A stretch of 64,000 nt of DNA from an uncultured Selenomonadaceae bacterium. GTDB taxonomy: Bacteria; Bacillota; Negativicutes; Selenomonadales; Selenomonadaceae. Below the pieces are notes generated by a model. That model was not told the DNA's origin. It was given only the letters and a program-made list of their open reading frames with translations, and made no database searches. Shown piece by piece: positions 36,549 through 44,549 of the stretch (its first letter is position 1; every line of letters begins with the position of its first letter). A program made the translations under genes and the position numbers. Where the stretch lies: NCBI GenBank assembly GCA_905233135.1, contig CAJOCQ010000009.1:26822-90821 (forward strand), given 5' to 3'.

Positions 36549-36949
36549 GATTTTTAGCAGATACACATATTTTAGTTTGGGCTTTGACAAATGATAAAAA
36601 ACTTTCCGAAGATGACCGCTCTCTCTTGTATGATACAAATAACGAAATTTATTACAGTCCGCTTTTGATTTATGAAGTTGATTTAAAGCACTCAAAGCAC
36701 CCAAAAGATATGCCGGTTAGCGGTATAGAAATTGTTGCATTTTGCGAAGAGGCGGGCTTTAAAGTTCTGCCGCTTACAGAAAAACATACATTGCAAGTTA
36801 AAAATTTGCAACGCTACGAAAATACGCCGCCGCATAATGACCCCTTTGATAAAATGATGTTGTGTCAAGCAGTTGCAGAAAATATGCTTTTTATGACGCA
36901 CGATAACAGAATTGCAGAATACGATTGCTTGAATGTTTACAAAATTTAG
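36545..36949 (+). CDS. PIN-domain ribonuclease toxin (VapC-like)
   Basis: A 134-residue PIN-fold RNase. The acidic active-site residues are seen as Asp6 in LADTHIL, Glu44 in IYEVDLK, Asp98 in HNDPFDKMM, and a late Asp in THDNRIAEYD. VapC toxins cleave tRNA or rRNA and stop growth unless bound by their antitoxin. It is translationally coupled to the preceding antitoxin gene and followed 10 bases later by a TRAP permease gene, which it may not regulate. Confidence 0.87.
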   Translation: MRFLADTHILVWALTNDKKLSEDDRSLLYDTNNEIYYSPLLIYEVDLKHSKHPKDMPVSGIEIVAFCEEAGFKVLPLTEKHTLQVKNLQRYENTPPHNDPFDKMMLCQAVAENMLFMTHDNRIAEYDCLNVYKI

Positions 36950-36959
36950 AGGTGAATTT

Positions 36960-38879
36960 ATGACTGAAGAAAAAATTTTAAGCGGCGAAGAAGTTTTAAA
37001 AAAGTATGACGCCGAATCAAACACAATGGAATATAGCGGCTTTATGGCAAAATTTGTATCAGCACTTGCAATAAGTTTTTCAGTCTTCCAACTGTACACG
37101 GCAATTTTCGGCGTACTTGACGCGCAACTTCAACGCGCAATACATTTAGGTTTTGGTTTAGCATTAGCATTTTTATTATATCCGACAAAAAAATCTTGGC
37201 GGCGTGATAAACTCCATCCGCTCGACGCAATTTTGGCAATATTGGGCGCGGCGGCTCCCGCGTACGTTGTCATTTGCTACAATCAGTTAGTTCTTCGCGC
37301 AGGACTGCCGACAACCGAAGATGTAATTTTGGGCGCGGCGGGAATTTTATTGGTAATTGAAGCGGCGCGGCGCGTGGTAGGAATCCCGATGGTTACGGTT
37401 GTTTTAGTTTTTATAATTTATGCGTTTGCGGGTCCGTACTTACCGGGCTTATTGGCGCACAAAGGTTTAACAATTTCGCAATTTGTAAGCCACGTTTATT
37501 TCACGACAGAAGGAATTTTCGGAATACCGCTCGGCGTCTCTTCGACCTTTATTTTTTTGTTTATACTATTCGGCGCGTACTTGGAAAGTACGGGCTTGGG
37601 GAAATTTTTTATAGATACAGCAAACGCGGTTGCAGGTTGGGCGAGCGGCGGACCTGCGAAAGTTGCAGTACTTTCAAGCGGCTTAATGGGAACTGTCAGC
37701 GGCTCTTCGGTTGCAAATGTTGTAGGCACGGGCTCTTTAACAATTCCAATGATGAAGAAGCTCGGCTACCACAAAAATTTTGCAGGCGCAGTTGAGGCGG
37801 CGGCGTCAACGGGCGGGCAATTAATGCCGCCTGTAATGGGCGCGGCGGCGTTTTTAATGGCAGAATTTGTCGGCGTGCCGTACGTGGAAATTGTAAAAGC
37901 GGCGGTAATTCCTGCGGCGTTATATTTTATTGGCGTATGGCTCGGCGTACACTTTGAAGCAAAAAGAAATAATTTGCAGGGAATACCGCGTGAAGAATTG
38001 CCGAAATTCGGGCAACTCCTGCGCGAGCGCGGACATTTGGCAATACCGTTAATAGTGATAGTTTGGCTGCTTGTCAGCGGCTATACGCCAATGCGCGCGG
38101 CGTTGGTTGCAATATTTTTGTCAATAATTTGTTCGGCGTTGAGAAAATCAACAAGAATGAAACCTGTTGAAATAATAAAAGGACTTGAAAACGGCGCACG
38201 AAATGTTTTAGGCGTGTTGGTAGCGTGCGCGGCGGCGGGAATAATTATAGGAGTCGTGACAAAAACGGGCGTCGGCTTAAAATTAGCGTCGGGCTTGCTG
38301 GAATTATCGGGCGGAATGTTATTGCCGAGTATGTTTTTGACAATGATAACCGCAATAGTTTTAGGAATGGGCGTGCCGACAACGGCAAACTACGTTATAA
38401 CTTCGACAATCGCCGCGCCTGCACTTTTGCAAATGGGCGTACCAATTTTGGCGGCTCATATGTTTGTATTTTATTTCGGAATAATAGCGGACGTAACACC
38501 GCCTGTAGCATTGGCGGCGTACGCGGGCGCGGGAATTGCTGGCGGCAACGCTTTAAAAACGGGCGTCAACGCCTCAAAACTTGCAATAGCGGCTTTTATA
38601 ATTCCCTATATGTTCGTATTGAGTCCCGAACTTTTATTGGTTTACGGCGTTGACAGCGGGCTGATTTTATCGCTCATAACTGCAATAATCGGAATGGTTG
38701 CATTAAGTTCTTCGCTTATCGGATATTTAGCCGCGCCGCTTGCAACGTGGCAAAGGATAATTTTGGGTGCGGGCGGCTTAATGATGATTAAACCCGGTTT
38801 GCTTACTGACATTGCGGGAATTTCAATTTTTGCAGTGATTTTAATTTTGCAGTTGAAAACCAAACGCGCCGAAAATTAA
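36960..38879 (+). CDS. TRAP transporter fused permease (DctQM, TAXI type)
   Basis: A 639-residue polytopic protein of the 4TM/12TM fused TRAP permease family. The N-terminal small DctQ-like part (residues 1-140) leads to the DctM domain with GLMGTVSGSSVANVVGTGS, EAAASTGGQLMPPVMGAAAF and GMGVPTTANYVITSTIA. These permeases import organic acids by a sodium gradient together with a periplasmic TAXI binding protein, but no binding-protein gene is visible on either side. The ATG at 36960 follows GAGGTGA and is preferred over an upstream frame start. Confidence 0.9.
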   Translation: MTEEKILSGEEVLKKYDAESNTMEYSGFMAKFVSALAISFSVFQLYTAIFGVLDAQLQRAIHLGFGLALAFLLYPTKKSWRRDKLHPLDAILAILGAAAPAYVVICYNQLVLRAGLPTTEDVILGAAGILLVIEAARRVVGIPMVTVVLVFIIYAFAGPYLPGLLAHKGLTISQFVSHVYFTTEGIFGIPLGVSSTFIFLFILFGAYLESTGLGKFFIDTANAVAGWASGGPAKVAVLSSGLMGTVSGSSVANVVGTGSLTIPMMKKLGYHKNFAGAVEAAASTGGQLMPPVMGAAAFLMAEFVGVPYVEIVKAAVIPAALYFIGVWLGVHFEAKRNNLQGIPREELPKFGQLLRERGHLAIPLIVIVWLLVSGYTPMRAALVAIFLSIICSALRKSTRMKPVEIIKGLENGARNVLGVLVACAAAGIIIGVVTKTGVGLKLASGLLELSGGMLLPSMFLTMITAIVLGMGVPTTANYVITSTIAAPALLQMGVPILAAHMFVFYFGIIADVTPPVALAAYAGAGIAGGNALKTGVNASKLAIAAFIIPYMFVLSPELLLVYGVDSGLILSLITAIIGMVALSSSLIGYLAAPLATWQRIILGAGGLMMIKPGLLTDIAGISIFAVILILQLKTKRAEN

Positions 38880-38932
38880 AAAATTGTACTTTGAATTACT
38901 TTGAAAAATATTTTAATAATGAGGCGATAATT

Positions 38933-39694
38933 TTGACTGAAGAAAATTTATTAAAACTCCTGCGCGAATATAAAAGCGGCGCGGTTACTGAAAATGACGC
39001 GCTTAACATTTTGAAAAATCTTTCGTTAAACACGGTAGAAAATTTCGGCTTCGCAAGCATTGACCACGCGCGCGAATTACGGCAAGGTTTCCCTGAAGTT
39101 GTTTACGCGGCGGGCAAAACTAAGGAGCAACTGCGCACAATTTTTAAATCCTTGTACGAACGCAGCAGCGGTAATTTAATTGCTACTCGCGCAGATTTTG
39201 AAAAATATCAATTCCTGCTGGACGCCGTACCGACTGCGAAGTTTGACGAAATTTCTAAAATGATTTACGTTGACAGAAAAAAAATTGAGCGGCGTGCAGA
39301 TAAAAAAATTTTAATCCTTAGCGCAGGTACCAGCGATATGCCCGTTGCCGAAGAGGCGCGCTTGACTGCGTACCTTTGGGGAAATTATGTTGAGACTGCG
39401 TACGATTGCGGCGTTGCGGGGATTCACAGACTTTTTGCACATATGAAAGAAATTGAGACGGCGAATGTAATAATTGTGGTTGCGGGAATGGAGGGCGCGT
39501 TGGCTAGTGTTGTCGGCGGCTTGACTGATAAACCTGTTATTGCTGTTCCAACAAGCATTGGTTACGGCGCGGCTTTTAACGGTATTGCGGCACTTTTGGC
39601 AATGCTGAACAGTTGCGCGGCGGGCGTTTCTGTAGTCAACATTGATAACGGTTTTGGCGCGGGAGTCCTTGCAAGCAAAATTAACAAGTGCTGA
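38933..39694 (+). CDS. larB: Nickel-pincer cofactor biosynthesis protein LarB
   Basis: A 253-residue protein of the AIR-carboxylase-like LarB family, which carboxylates and hydrolyses nicotinic acid adenine dinucleotide to start the nickel-pincer cofactor of lactate racemase. The N-terminal part is the LarB-specific FGFASIDHARELRQGFPEVV, and the C-terminal PurE-like domain has SAGTSDMPVAEEA and VVGGLTDKPVIAVPTSIGYG. The TTG at 38933 follows GAGGCG, and the earlier TTG at 38891 lacks a site. larA, larC and larE are not present here. A lactate permease occurs at 23-24.6 kb. Confidence 0.92.
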   Translation: MTEENLLKLLREYKSGAVTENDALNILKNLSLNTVENFGFASIDHARELRQGFPEVVYAAGKTKEQLRTIFKSLYERSSGNLIATRADFEKYQFLLDAVPTAKFDEISKMIYVDRKKIERRADKKILILSAGTSDMPVAEEARLTAYLWGNYVETAYDCGVAGIHRLFAHMKEIETANVIIVVAGMEGALASVVGGLTDKPVIAVPTSIGYGAAFNGIAALLAMLNSCAAGVSVVNIDNGFGAGVLASKINKC

Positions 39695-39726
39695 ATTTTT
39701 TCTCCAATAACTTCAAATATCGATTT

Positions 39727-39767
39727 AAAGGCGGCTAATTTCGACGACAAGCCGCCTTTAATCTTTT
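39727..39767 (+). terminator. Terminator after larB
   Basis: AAAGGCGGCT and AGCCGCCTTT form a 10 bp stem, followed by a long T run. Confidence 0.85.
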
Positions 39768-39835
39768 TTTGATACTTTTATACCTAAAATTTTTAAACCG
39801 CTGAATTTGCCCTTAAAACGCTTTAATTTCTGCAA

Positions 39836-39862
39836 CAAAAAAAGAGCGGCTTTAACCGCCCG
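39836..39862 (-). terminator. Terminator of the minus-strand hypothetical gene
   Basis: On the minus strand GGCGG-TTAAAG-CCGC precedes TCTTTTTTT, placed 25-50 bases beyond the stop of the gene starting at 40615. Confidence 0.8.
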
Positions 39863-39886
39863 AAAATTTTTCCGCACAATTATTTT

Positions 39887-40615
39887 TTAAGCGTTATAAA
39901 TTGATTCCCAATCGATTTTCAAAAGTTGATCCAAGAAACTTTCTTCATCTTCCGCCTCAATGGTAACTCGCGCGGGTTGAATTTCTTCTGTTTCTTCGTC
40001 TGCATTTTCAGCGCGTTCTTTTGCCGCGTCAAGGCGTTCTTGTTGATTTTCTGAAAGTTTTTCCAGCGTTGCAAAAAGTTTTGTGTTGCCGTCATTGTCA
40101 AATGAAATTGTCAGCTGGCTGATTTGCACACCTTCGAGCCCTGCTTTTTCAATTACGCTGTCAGCCGTTTTAACTGCGTCTTCAACTTTGTACATCATTG
40201 AATTGGCGTACTCTTCGTCATTCGCCATTTTTTCCAATTCATCACTTGTCAAAACTACTGAATATTTTTTATCGGAACCTGCGGCTAAAGCTTGCGGGTC
40301 GTCAACATTATCTGCAACAATAAAATCGTAATCTCCGTAATTTTCGCGAAGTTTATCCAAAAATGCCTGTGCCTTCGGTGAAAGTTCTTTACTTGTGAAA
40401 ATTCCCGTATCAATGTTAGCGGTTGAGCCTTCATTCTGCAACGCGGCTAAACCTTCGGCTGAAAGATTAACATTGAAGTTTTTGTCTGCTTGCTGTGTAA
40501 TATTTGCAAAGTTTTTTGCATTACCGTTTTGTTTATTGGCAGCGAGTTGGTTATTAACGAAACGCCCAAGCCCTGAGTAATTCTGCACAGCATTTTTAGG
40601 ATCAAAGTAAACCAT
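39887..40615 (-). CDS. Hypothetical acidic protein (DUF6033-like)
   Basis: A 242-residue acidic, soluble protein without signal peptide or membrane segment. The N-terminal MVYFDPKNAVQNYSGLGRFV is followed by low-complexity Asn/Ala stretches, then KYSVVLTSDELEKMANDEEY and a C-terminal coiled region rich in Glu. It resembles the DUF6033 group of Firmicutes, whose function is not known. The ATG at 40615 follows AAGGAGGA. Its leader holds two GC-rich hairpins. It is convergent with larB and separate from the mrdA gene by about 330 bases. Confidence 0.7.
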   Translation of the reverse strand: MVYFDPKNAVQNYSGLGRFVNNQLAANKQNGNAKNFANITQQADKNFNVNLSAEGLAALQNEGSTANIDTGIFTSKELSPKAQAFLDKLRENYGDYDFIVADNVDDPQALAAGSDKKYSVVLTSDELEKMANDEEYANSMMYKVEDAVKTADSVIEKAGLEGVQISQLTISFDNDGNTKLFATLEKLSENQQERLDAAKERAENADEETEEIQPARVTIEAEDEESFLDQLLKIDWESIYNA

Positions 40616-40943
40616 AAGCACTCCTCCTTGAAAAAAACATCCTCCCGGAAGGGAGGGGCTTTTTTATTCCCCAACCCCCTTTGGGGAATTACGACATTTT
40701 TTTTTATATTCCTTCAACATTTCTAAAAAAATTTAAAAAAAATTTTTTTTAGCCGCCTTCAAACTTTTTTTATTGCTGAAATGCCGCTTACAAAAATAAA
40801 AAAGCGTCAACATTCGACGTGTTTAAAAGCCCGCACTTATAATTAAAAAATAAAAAAATTTTTTTATGTCATTTTAAAATTTTTCTGCACTAAAAAACTT
40901 TCCAATATTACAAAAATAAAAAGGCGTCAAGTGTTGACGCCTT
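40616..40943. other. Spacer with leader hairpins and AT-rich stretch
   Basis: Just upstream of the hypothetical gene, CCTCCCGGAAGGGAGG (40649-40666) and CCCCAACCCCCTTTGGGG (40668-40685) can form hairpins in its leader, the first containing a sequence complementary to a ribosome binding site. From 40690 to 40905 the sequence is very AT-rich, with runs of A and T and a weak AGCGTCAACA repeat at about 40803. I see no gene there. Confidence 0.5.
40908..40943 (-). terminator. Terminator after mrdA
   Basis: On the minus strand GGCGTCAA-CAC-TTGACGCC precedes TTTTTATTTTTG. It begins at the mrdA stop and closes the mreB-mrdA operon. Confidence 0.85.
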
Positions 40944-42743
40944 TTAAAATGGTCCTCGTTTATTCATTATTTCAAACGCCGCTTCAAGAATTTTTCTGCC
41001 GATTGGTACTGCGCTTGACGCGCCATAGCCGCCTTGCTCAACTACTACCGCCAAACTTATGCAAGGATTATCAAACGGCGCGTACGCTACAAACCACCCG
41101 TGATCTCTGCCCTGCGAATTTTCGGCAGTTCCCGTTTTCCCCGCTATAGGATACGGAAAACCCGCAAAACTTCGCGCCGCCGTTCCTGTAACAGTAACTT
41201 CGCGCAAGCCGTTTTGTACAAGTTTTATAACTTCCATACTGACGCCTTGTTCAGTTAAATCGCTCAAAAGTTCAGGCTGAAATTCCCTTATCAAATCGCC
41301 GTCTTGCGTTACTATTCTTTTTACAAGGTGCGGCTTAAATCTTTTGCCGTTCGCCGCAATTTCGCCGTTAAACATTGCGTCCTGCAACGGCGTTACCAAA
41401 TTAAATCCTTGCCCTATTGCCGCGTCAAATGTTTCTGACAAATACCACTCTTCGCCGTAAACTTCCATTTTATATTCCTGCCAATCAGCAAGTCCCGGTG
41501 ATTCGTACGGTAAATCAATTCCAGTTTCTTTGCCGAGCCCGAACAGTTGTGCATAATGTTCAAGCCTTTCAACGCCTAAACGGTTGCCCATTTCATAAAA
41601 ATAAACGTTGTCGGAATGTGCCAACGCTTCGTGAAAATTCAGCCAACCTAAAACTTCGCCGCCCGCGTTGCCCTTCGGTATAAGCCAATGTGTACCGCTG
41701 TCATAAATTTGCTCTTCAGGCGTAACAACTCCCGCAGAAAGTGCCGCAGTGCCAGTTACAATTTTGAAAGTTGAACCCGGCGGATATTCGCCCGTGATTG
41801 TTTTATTGTCCATCGGGTGATACGGATTGTTATTAATTGCATTCCAATCTTTTGTTGAAATGCCGTGCGCAAATAAATTCGGGTCAAAGGCAGGGCGTGA
41901 AACCATCGCTAAAACTTCGCCGTTTTGCGGATTCAAAACAACCGCCGCCGCCGCGTGCGCGCCAATTTCCTTTAAAATTTCGTCAACAGCCTTTTCGGCG
42001 GCAACTTGTAAATCTCTGTCAATCGTCAAAACTAAATCATAACCGGGCGTTGGCTCTTTCTTGCCCAAAATTTGCACCGGCTTGCCGTTTACGTCAACTT
42101 CAACCTGTTCGCCGCCGTTGACGCCCCTAATTTCTTTATCGTAAACTTTTTCAAGCCCGAATTGCCCGACAATATCTCCCGGCTTGTAGCCCGAATCTTT
42201 TTTCTGTTCAAGTTCATATTCTGAAATTTCGCTGACGTAGCCGAAAGTATGTGCGCCTTCCTGATTCAAAATATAATTTCGGATTGGCTGTACTTCTATA
42301 ATTACGCCGCGATAATCCGCCTTTCGCTCTTCGATAATCGAAACAATATCAGGCGTTACGTCCTGCTTAACTCTGATTGGGTCAAAGCTGTAATGAATAT
42401 CAATGCGCCGCTGAATTTCTTCGACGGGAACATTTAACAGCCGCGAAACGCGCTGAATAACTTCGGGGGAAATCGGCTCTGTCAGCGGCAAAAGTGAAAC
42501 GGTAAAGCCGGGACGATTGGTAACCAAAAGTTGCCCGTTGCGGTCGTAGAAAGTGCCGCGCGGTGCAACTGTCGGAATAATTCTGATTCTGTTACCTTCG
42601 GCAAGGTTCGCGTAGTATTCGCCGTCATAAATTTGCATATAGGCAACGCGCGCAATTAATATCGTAATTATCAACGTGAACATTACGCTTAGAAAAGTTA
42701 ATCGCCCTGCAAATTCGTCATCTTTCTTTGTGCCGTCAATCAA
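40944..42743 (-). CDS. mrdA: Penicillin-binding protein 2 (elongasome transpeptidase, MrdA)
   Basis: A 599-residue class B PBP. One N-terminal membrane segment (about residues 14-35) is followed by the dimerisation domain (RGTFYDRNGQLLVTN) and the transpeptidase domain with S324 in GSTFK, S-D-N in HSDNVYF and KTGTA near residue 540. It crosslinks peptidoglycan during rod elongation with RodA and MreBCD. It is the last gene of the mreB-mreC-mreD-mrdA run, but a 275-base spacer containing element copy D splits it from mreD. Confidence 0.95.
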   Translation of the reverse strand: MIDGTKKDDEFAGRLTFLSVMFTLIITILIARVAYMQIYDGEYYANLAEGNRIRIIPTVAPRGTFYDRNGQLLVTNRPGFTVSLLPLTEPISPEVIQRVSRLLNVPVEEIQRRIDIHYSFDPIRVKQDVTPDIVSIIEERKADYRGVIIEVQPIRNYILNQEGAHTFGYVSEISEYELEQKKDSGYKPGDIVGQFGLEKVYDKEIRGVNGGEQVEVDVNGKPVQILGKKEPTPGYDLVLTIDRDLQVAAEKAVDEILKEIGAHAAAAVVLNPQNGEVLAMVSRPAFDPNLFAHGISTKDWNAINNNPYHPMDNKTITGEYPPGSTFKIVTGTAALSAGVVTPEEQIYDSGTHWLIPKGNAGGEVLGWLNFHEALAHSDNVYFYEMGNRLGVERLEHYAQLFGLGKETGIDLPYESPGLADWQEYKMEVYGEEWYLSETFDAAIGQGFNLVTPLQDAMFNGEIAANGKRFKPHLVKRIVTQDGDLIREFQPELLSDLTEQGVSMEVIKLVQNGLREVTVTGTAARSFAGFPYPIAGKTGTAENSQGRDHGWFVAYAPFDNPCISLAVVVEQGGYGASSAVPIGRKILEAAFEIMNKRGPF

Positions 42744-42770
42744 GCAAATTTCTCCTTTCAGTTGAAATTT

Positions 42771-42795
42771 AGGGGATAAAGCCTAAAGACTAGGG
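42771..42795 (+). repeat. 25 bp dispersed repeat, copy 2
   Basis: Identical to 29690-29714 (AGGGGATAAAG, CCTAAAGACTAGGG). It sits directly before element copy D. Confidence 0.7.
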
Positions 42796-42808
42796 GCTGG
42801 TGAAAAAG

Positions 42809-42926
42809 CCGCCCGTCACTAAAGCCGCAGCGCGTACCAATGTTGGAGCGTAGGAAAAACTAGAGGCCCCAAAGGGGGCCACCAGTTACTAAGTGCGTAC
42901 AGAAACCGAGCGGCCCTGACGGGCGG
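42809..42926 (+). repeat. 118 bp inverted-repeat element, copy D
   Basis: Begins CCGCCCGTCACTAAAGCCGC and ends GCGGCCCTGACGGGCGG, with the inner hairpin GGCCCCAAAGGGGGCC. It lies inside the mreD-mrdA interval. Confidence 0.8.
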
Positions 42927-43018
42927 AAATGTTTTCTTTCTTTGCCAGGCGTTTCTTTCTTTTGCGCCAAAAGAAAGAAATGCCGTTGTTCGAGATAAAA
43001 TTTTAAAATATAAAAAAA

Positions 43019-43519
43019 TTACCCGTGTCGCTTTGCAAATTTATCAAAATCATAAACCAATTTATGTATAAGCCACGAAAAAGCCACTTGATAAATAATC
43101 AGCGGCTGTAAAATAGTTTGAATCATATGCAGAAAATCAATCTTGTAACCAATCAAAAACAACAGCGAAGTTACAATAAAAAAATACATCGTGGCGGCAA
43201 GCGGCGCACTTAAAACAGGAAAAAGTAACTGTTCTTTGAAAATCCTGTCAGAGAATTTGCCGAAAAATAATCCGATTATCATATAGCTGAAAATCGAGCA
43301 GCCGAAATAACTGCCCGTAGTAAAATCTTGCAAAATTCCCGTGACAAGTCCCATTAAAACGCCGTGCTTGTAGCCGTGCACAAATGCAGTTGAAACCGTC
43401 AACAGCAACATTAAATTGACACTTACGCCGTTATAGCCGATATACGGCAACAGCGAAGTTTGCGCGGCGTACATTAAAATTATTAAAATTGCCCACGAAA
43501 GAATTATGTTCAATTTCAA
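43019..43519 (-). CDS. mreD: Rod shape-determining protein MreD
   Basis: A 166-residue membrane protein with five to six hydrophobic segments. It is small and poorly conserved, and the assignment rests on topology, the conserved GVLMGLVTGILQDFTTGSYFG segment and position between mreC and mrdA. It begins with TTG overlapping the mreC stop (TTGA), so it is translationally coupled. Confidence 0.9.
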   Translation of the reverse strand: MKLNIILSWAILIILMYAAQTSLLPYIGYNGVSVNLMLLLTVSTAFVHGYKHGVLMGLVTGILQDFTTGSYFGCSIFSYMIIGLFFGKFSDRIFKEQLLFPVLSAPLAATMYFFIVTSLLFLIGYKIDFLHMIQTILQPLIIYQVAFSWLIHKLVYDFDKFAKRHG

Positions 43520-44547
43520 TTTGCCGTACCCCCGCCGCTTTGTTTGGCTTGTTCGAGTTGTTGAATTTGCGCCTGTTTAACTCTGTCTCTGACTTCTTGC
43601 TGAACTTGTTTTGAAAGTTCCATTTGCTTGGCAAGTTCCGCCGCGTCAACTTCAGTGTTTGCTTCAGATTGAATGACGGGCGGCAACGGGTCGGGCGGTG
43701 CTTCCCTTGATTCTATGATAACTGCAACGTCTTCCAATTTTTCAAAATTAACCGTCGTTGCAACTATGCCGTGCTTTAACAAGCCGCCTTCGTCATTATG
43801 AATTTCTTTAATTTTTCCGACAACAATCCCCTTCGGATAAACGCCGCCGAATCCTGAAGTAACAATCATATCGTCTTCTTTAACGTCAGCATCTTTGGGA
43901 ATATTTACCATTTTTGGCGCATTGGGGTTGTTAATATCGCCTTCAACAATTCCTGCAACGCGGGATTCGGGGCGTTGAATCAGCGTACCAACCGAAGAGC
44001 GCGGGTCAAGAATCAGTTGCACTTTGGAAGTATTCAAGCCCGCCTCTACAATGTGCCCGACCAATCCCAATTCCGTAACAACCGCCATATTATCAGCAAC
44101 GCCGTCAAGCAAGCCGCGATTGATTGTAACAACGCTTGACCAAGTTACAGATTCACGCCCTACAATGCTTGCAGCAACCATATCAAATTGCGTTGCGTTT
44201 TGCTTATAGCCCAAAAGTGCGCGAAGGCGTTGATTTTCTGAAAGAGCTTCCGACGCATTAAGATTTTCGGCGCGTAATTTTTTTACTTCTTCGCGCAGAG
44301 TTTCATTTTCCGATTGCAAATTTTGCATTTCCTCAACACTGCCTGAAAGTTCGGAAACGCCGCCGCCGAACCAAGAAAAAGTTTTTTGGAAAGGCGACAG
44401 AAAAAACATCATAGTTTTGCCTGCAGCGGGAACTTGCACATTAGTTTTTGCAACAATAAAAATAGAACAAAGCACGAACGCAAGTATAAAAATAATTGCG
44501 GCGGTTTTGTTTTGGGATTGATTTTTTTCTTTACGACTGCGCGACAT
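43516..44547 (-). CDS. mreC: Rod shape-determining protein MreC
   Basis: A 343-residue bitopic protein. One N-terminal membrane segment (about residues 14-32) is followed by a coiled coil (residues about 65-105, QNLQSENETLREEVKKLRA) and the beta-barrel MreC domain with SVVTINRGLLDGVADNMAVV and VTSGFGGVYPKGIVVGKI. A Gln/Lys-rich tail after about residue 290 carries a second short coiled coil, longer than in many homologues. It links MreB to the periplasmic PBPs. The gene starts two bases after the mreB stop. Confidence 0.94.
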   Translation of the reverse strand: MSRSRKEKNQSQNKTAAIIFILAFVLCSIFIVAKTNVQVPAAGKTMMFFLSPFQKTFSWFGGGVSELSGSVEEMQNLQSENETLREEVKKLRAENLNASEALSENQRLRALLGYKQNATQFDMVAASIVGRESVTWSSVVTINRGLLDGVADNMAVVTELGLVGHIVEAGLNTSKVQLILDPRSSVGTLIQRPESRVAGIVEGDINNPNAPKMVNIPKDADVKEDDMIVTSGFGGVYPKGIVVGKIKEIHNDEGGLLKHGIVATTVNFEKLEDVAVIIESREAPPDPLPPVIQSEANTEVDAAELAKQMELSKQVQQEVRDRVKQAQIQQLEQAKQSGGGTAN

Positions 44548-44549
44548 AG

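Larger units (their letters stand above)
42744..43018. repeat. Spacer inside the shape operon with repeat mosaic
   Basis: From left: the 25 bp dispersed repeat (42771-42795), the 118 bp element copy D (42809-42926), and the GCCAGGCGTTTCTTTCTTTTG / CAAAAGAAAGAAATGCC hairpin at about 42946-42985, which is also present after copy E at 53.7 kb. All are between mreD and mrdA, genes that are normally close. Confidence 0.7.

Noticed and set aside
39887..40621. GTG start at 40621 for the hypothetical gene
   Set aside because: The ATG at 40615 has ideal spacing to AAGGAGGA, whereas the GTG would lie almost on top of it.
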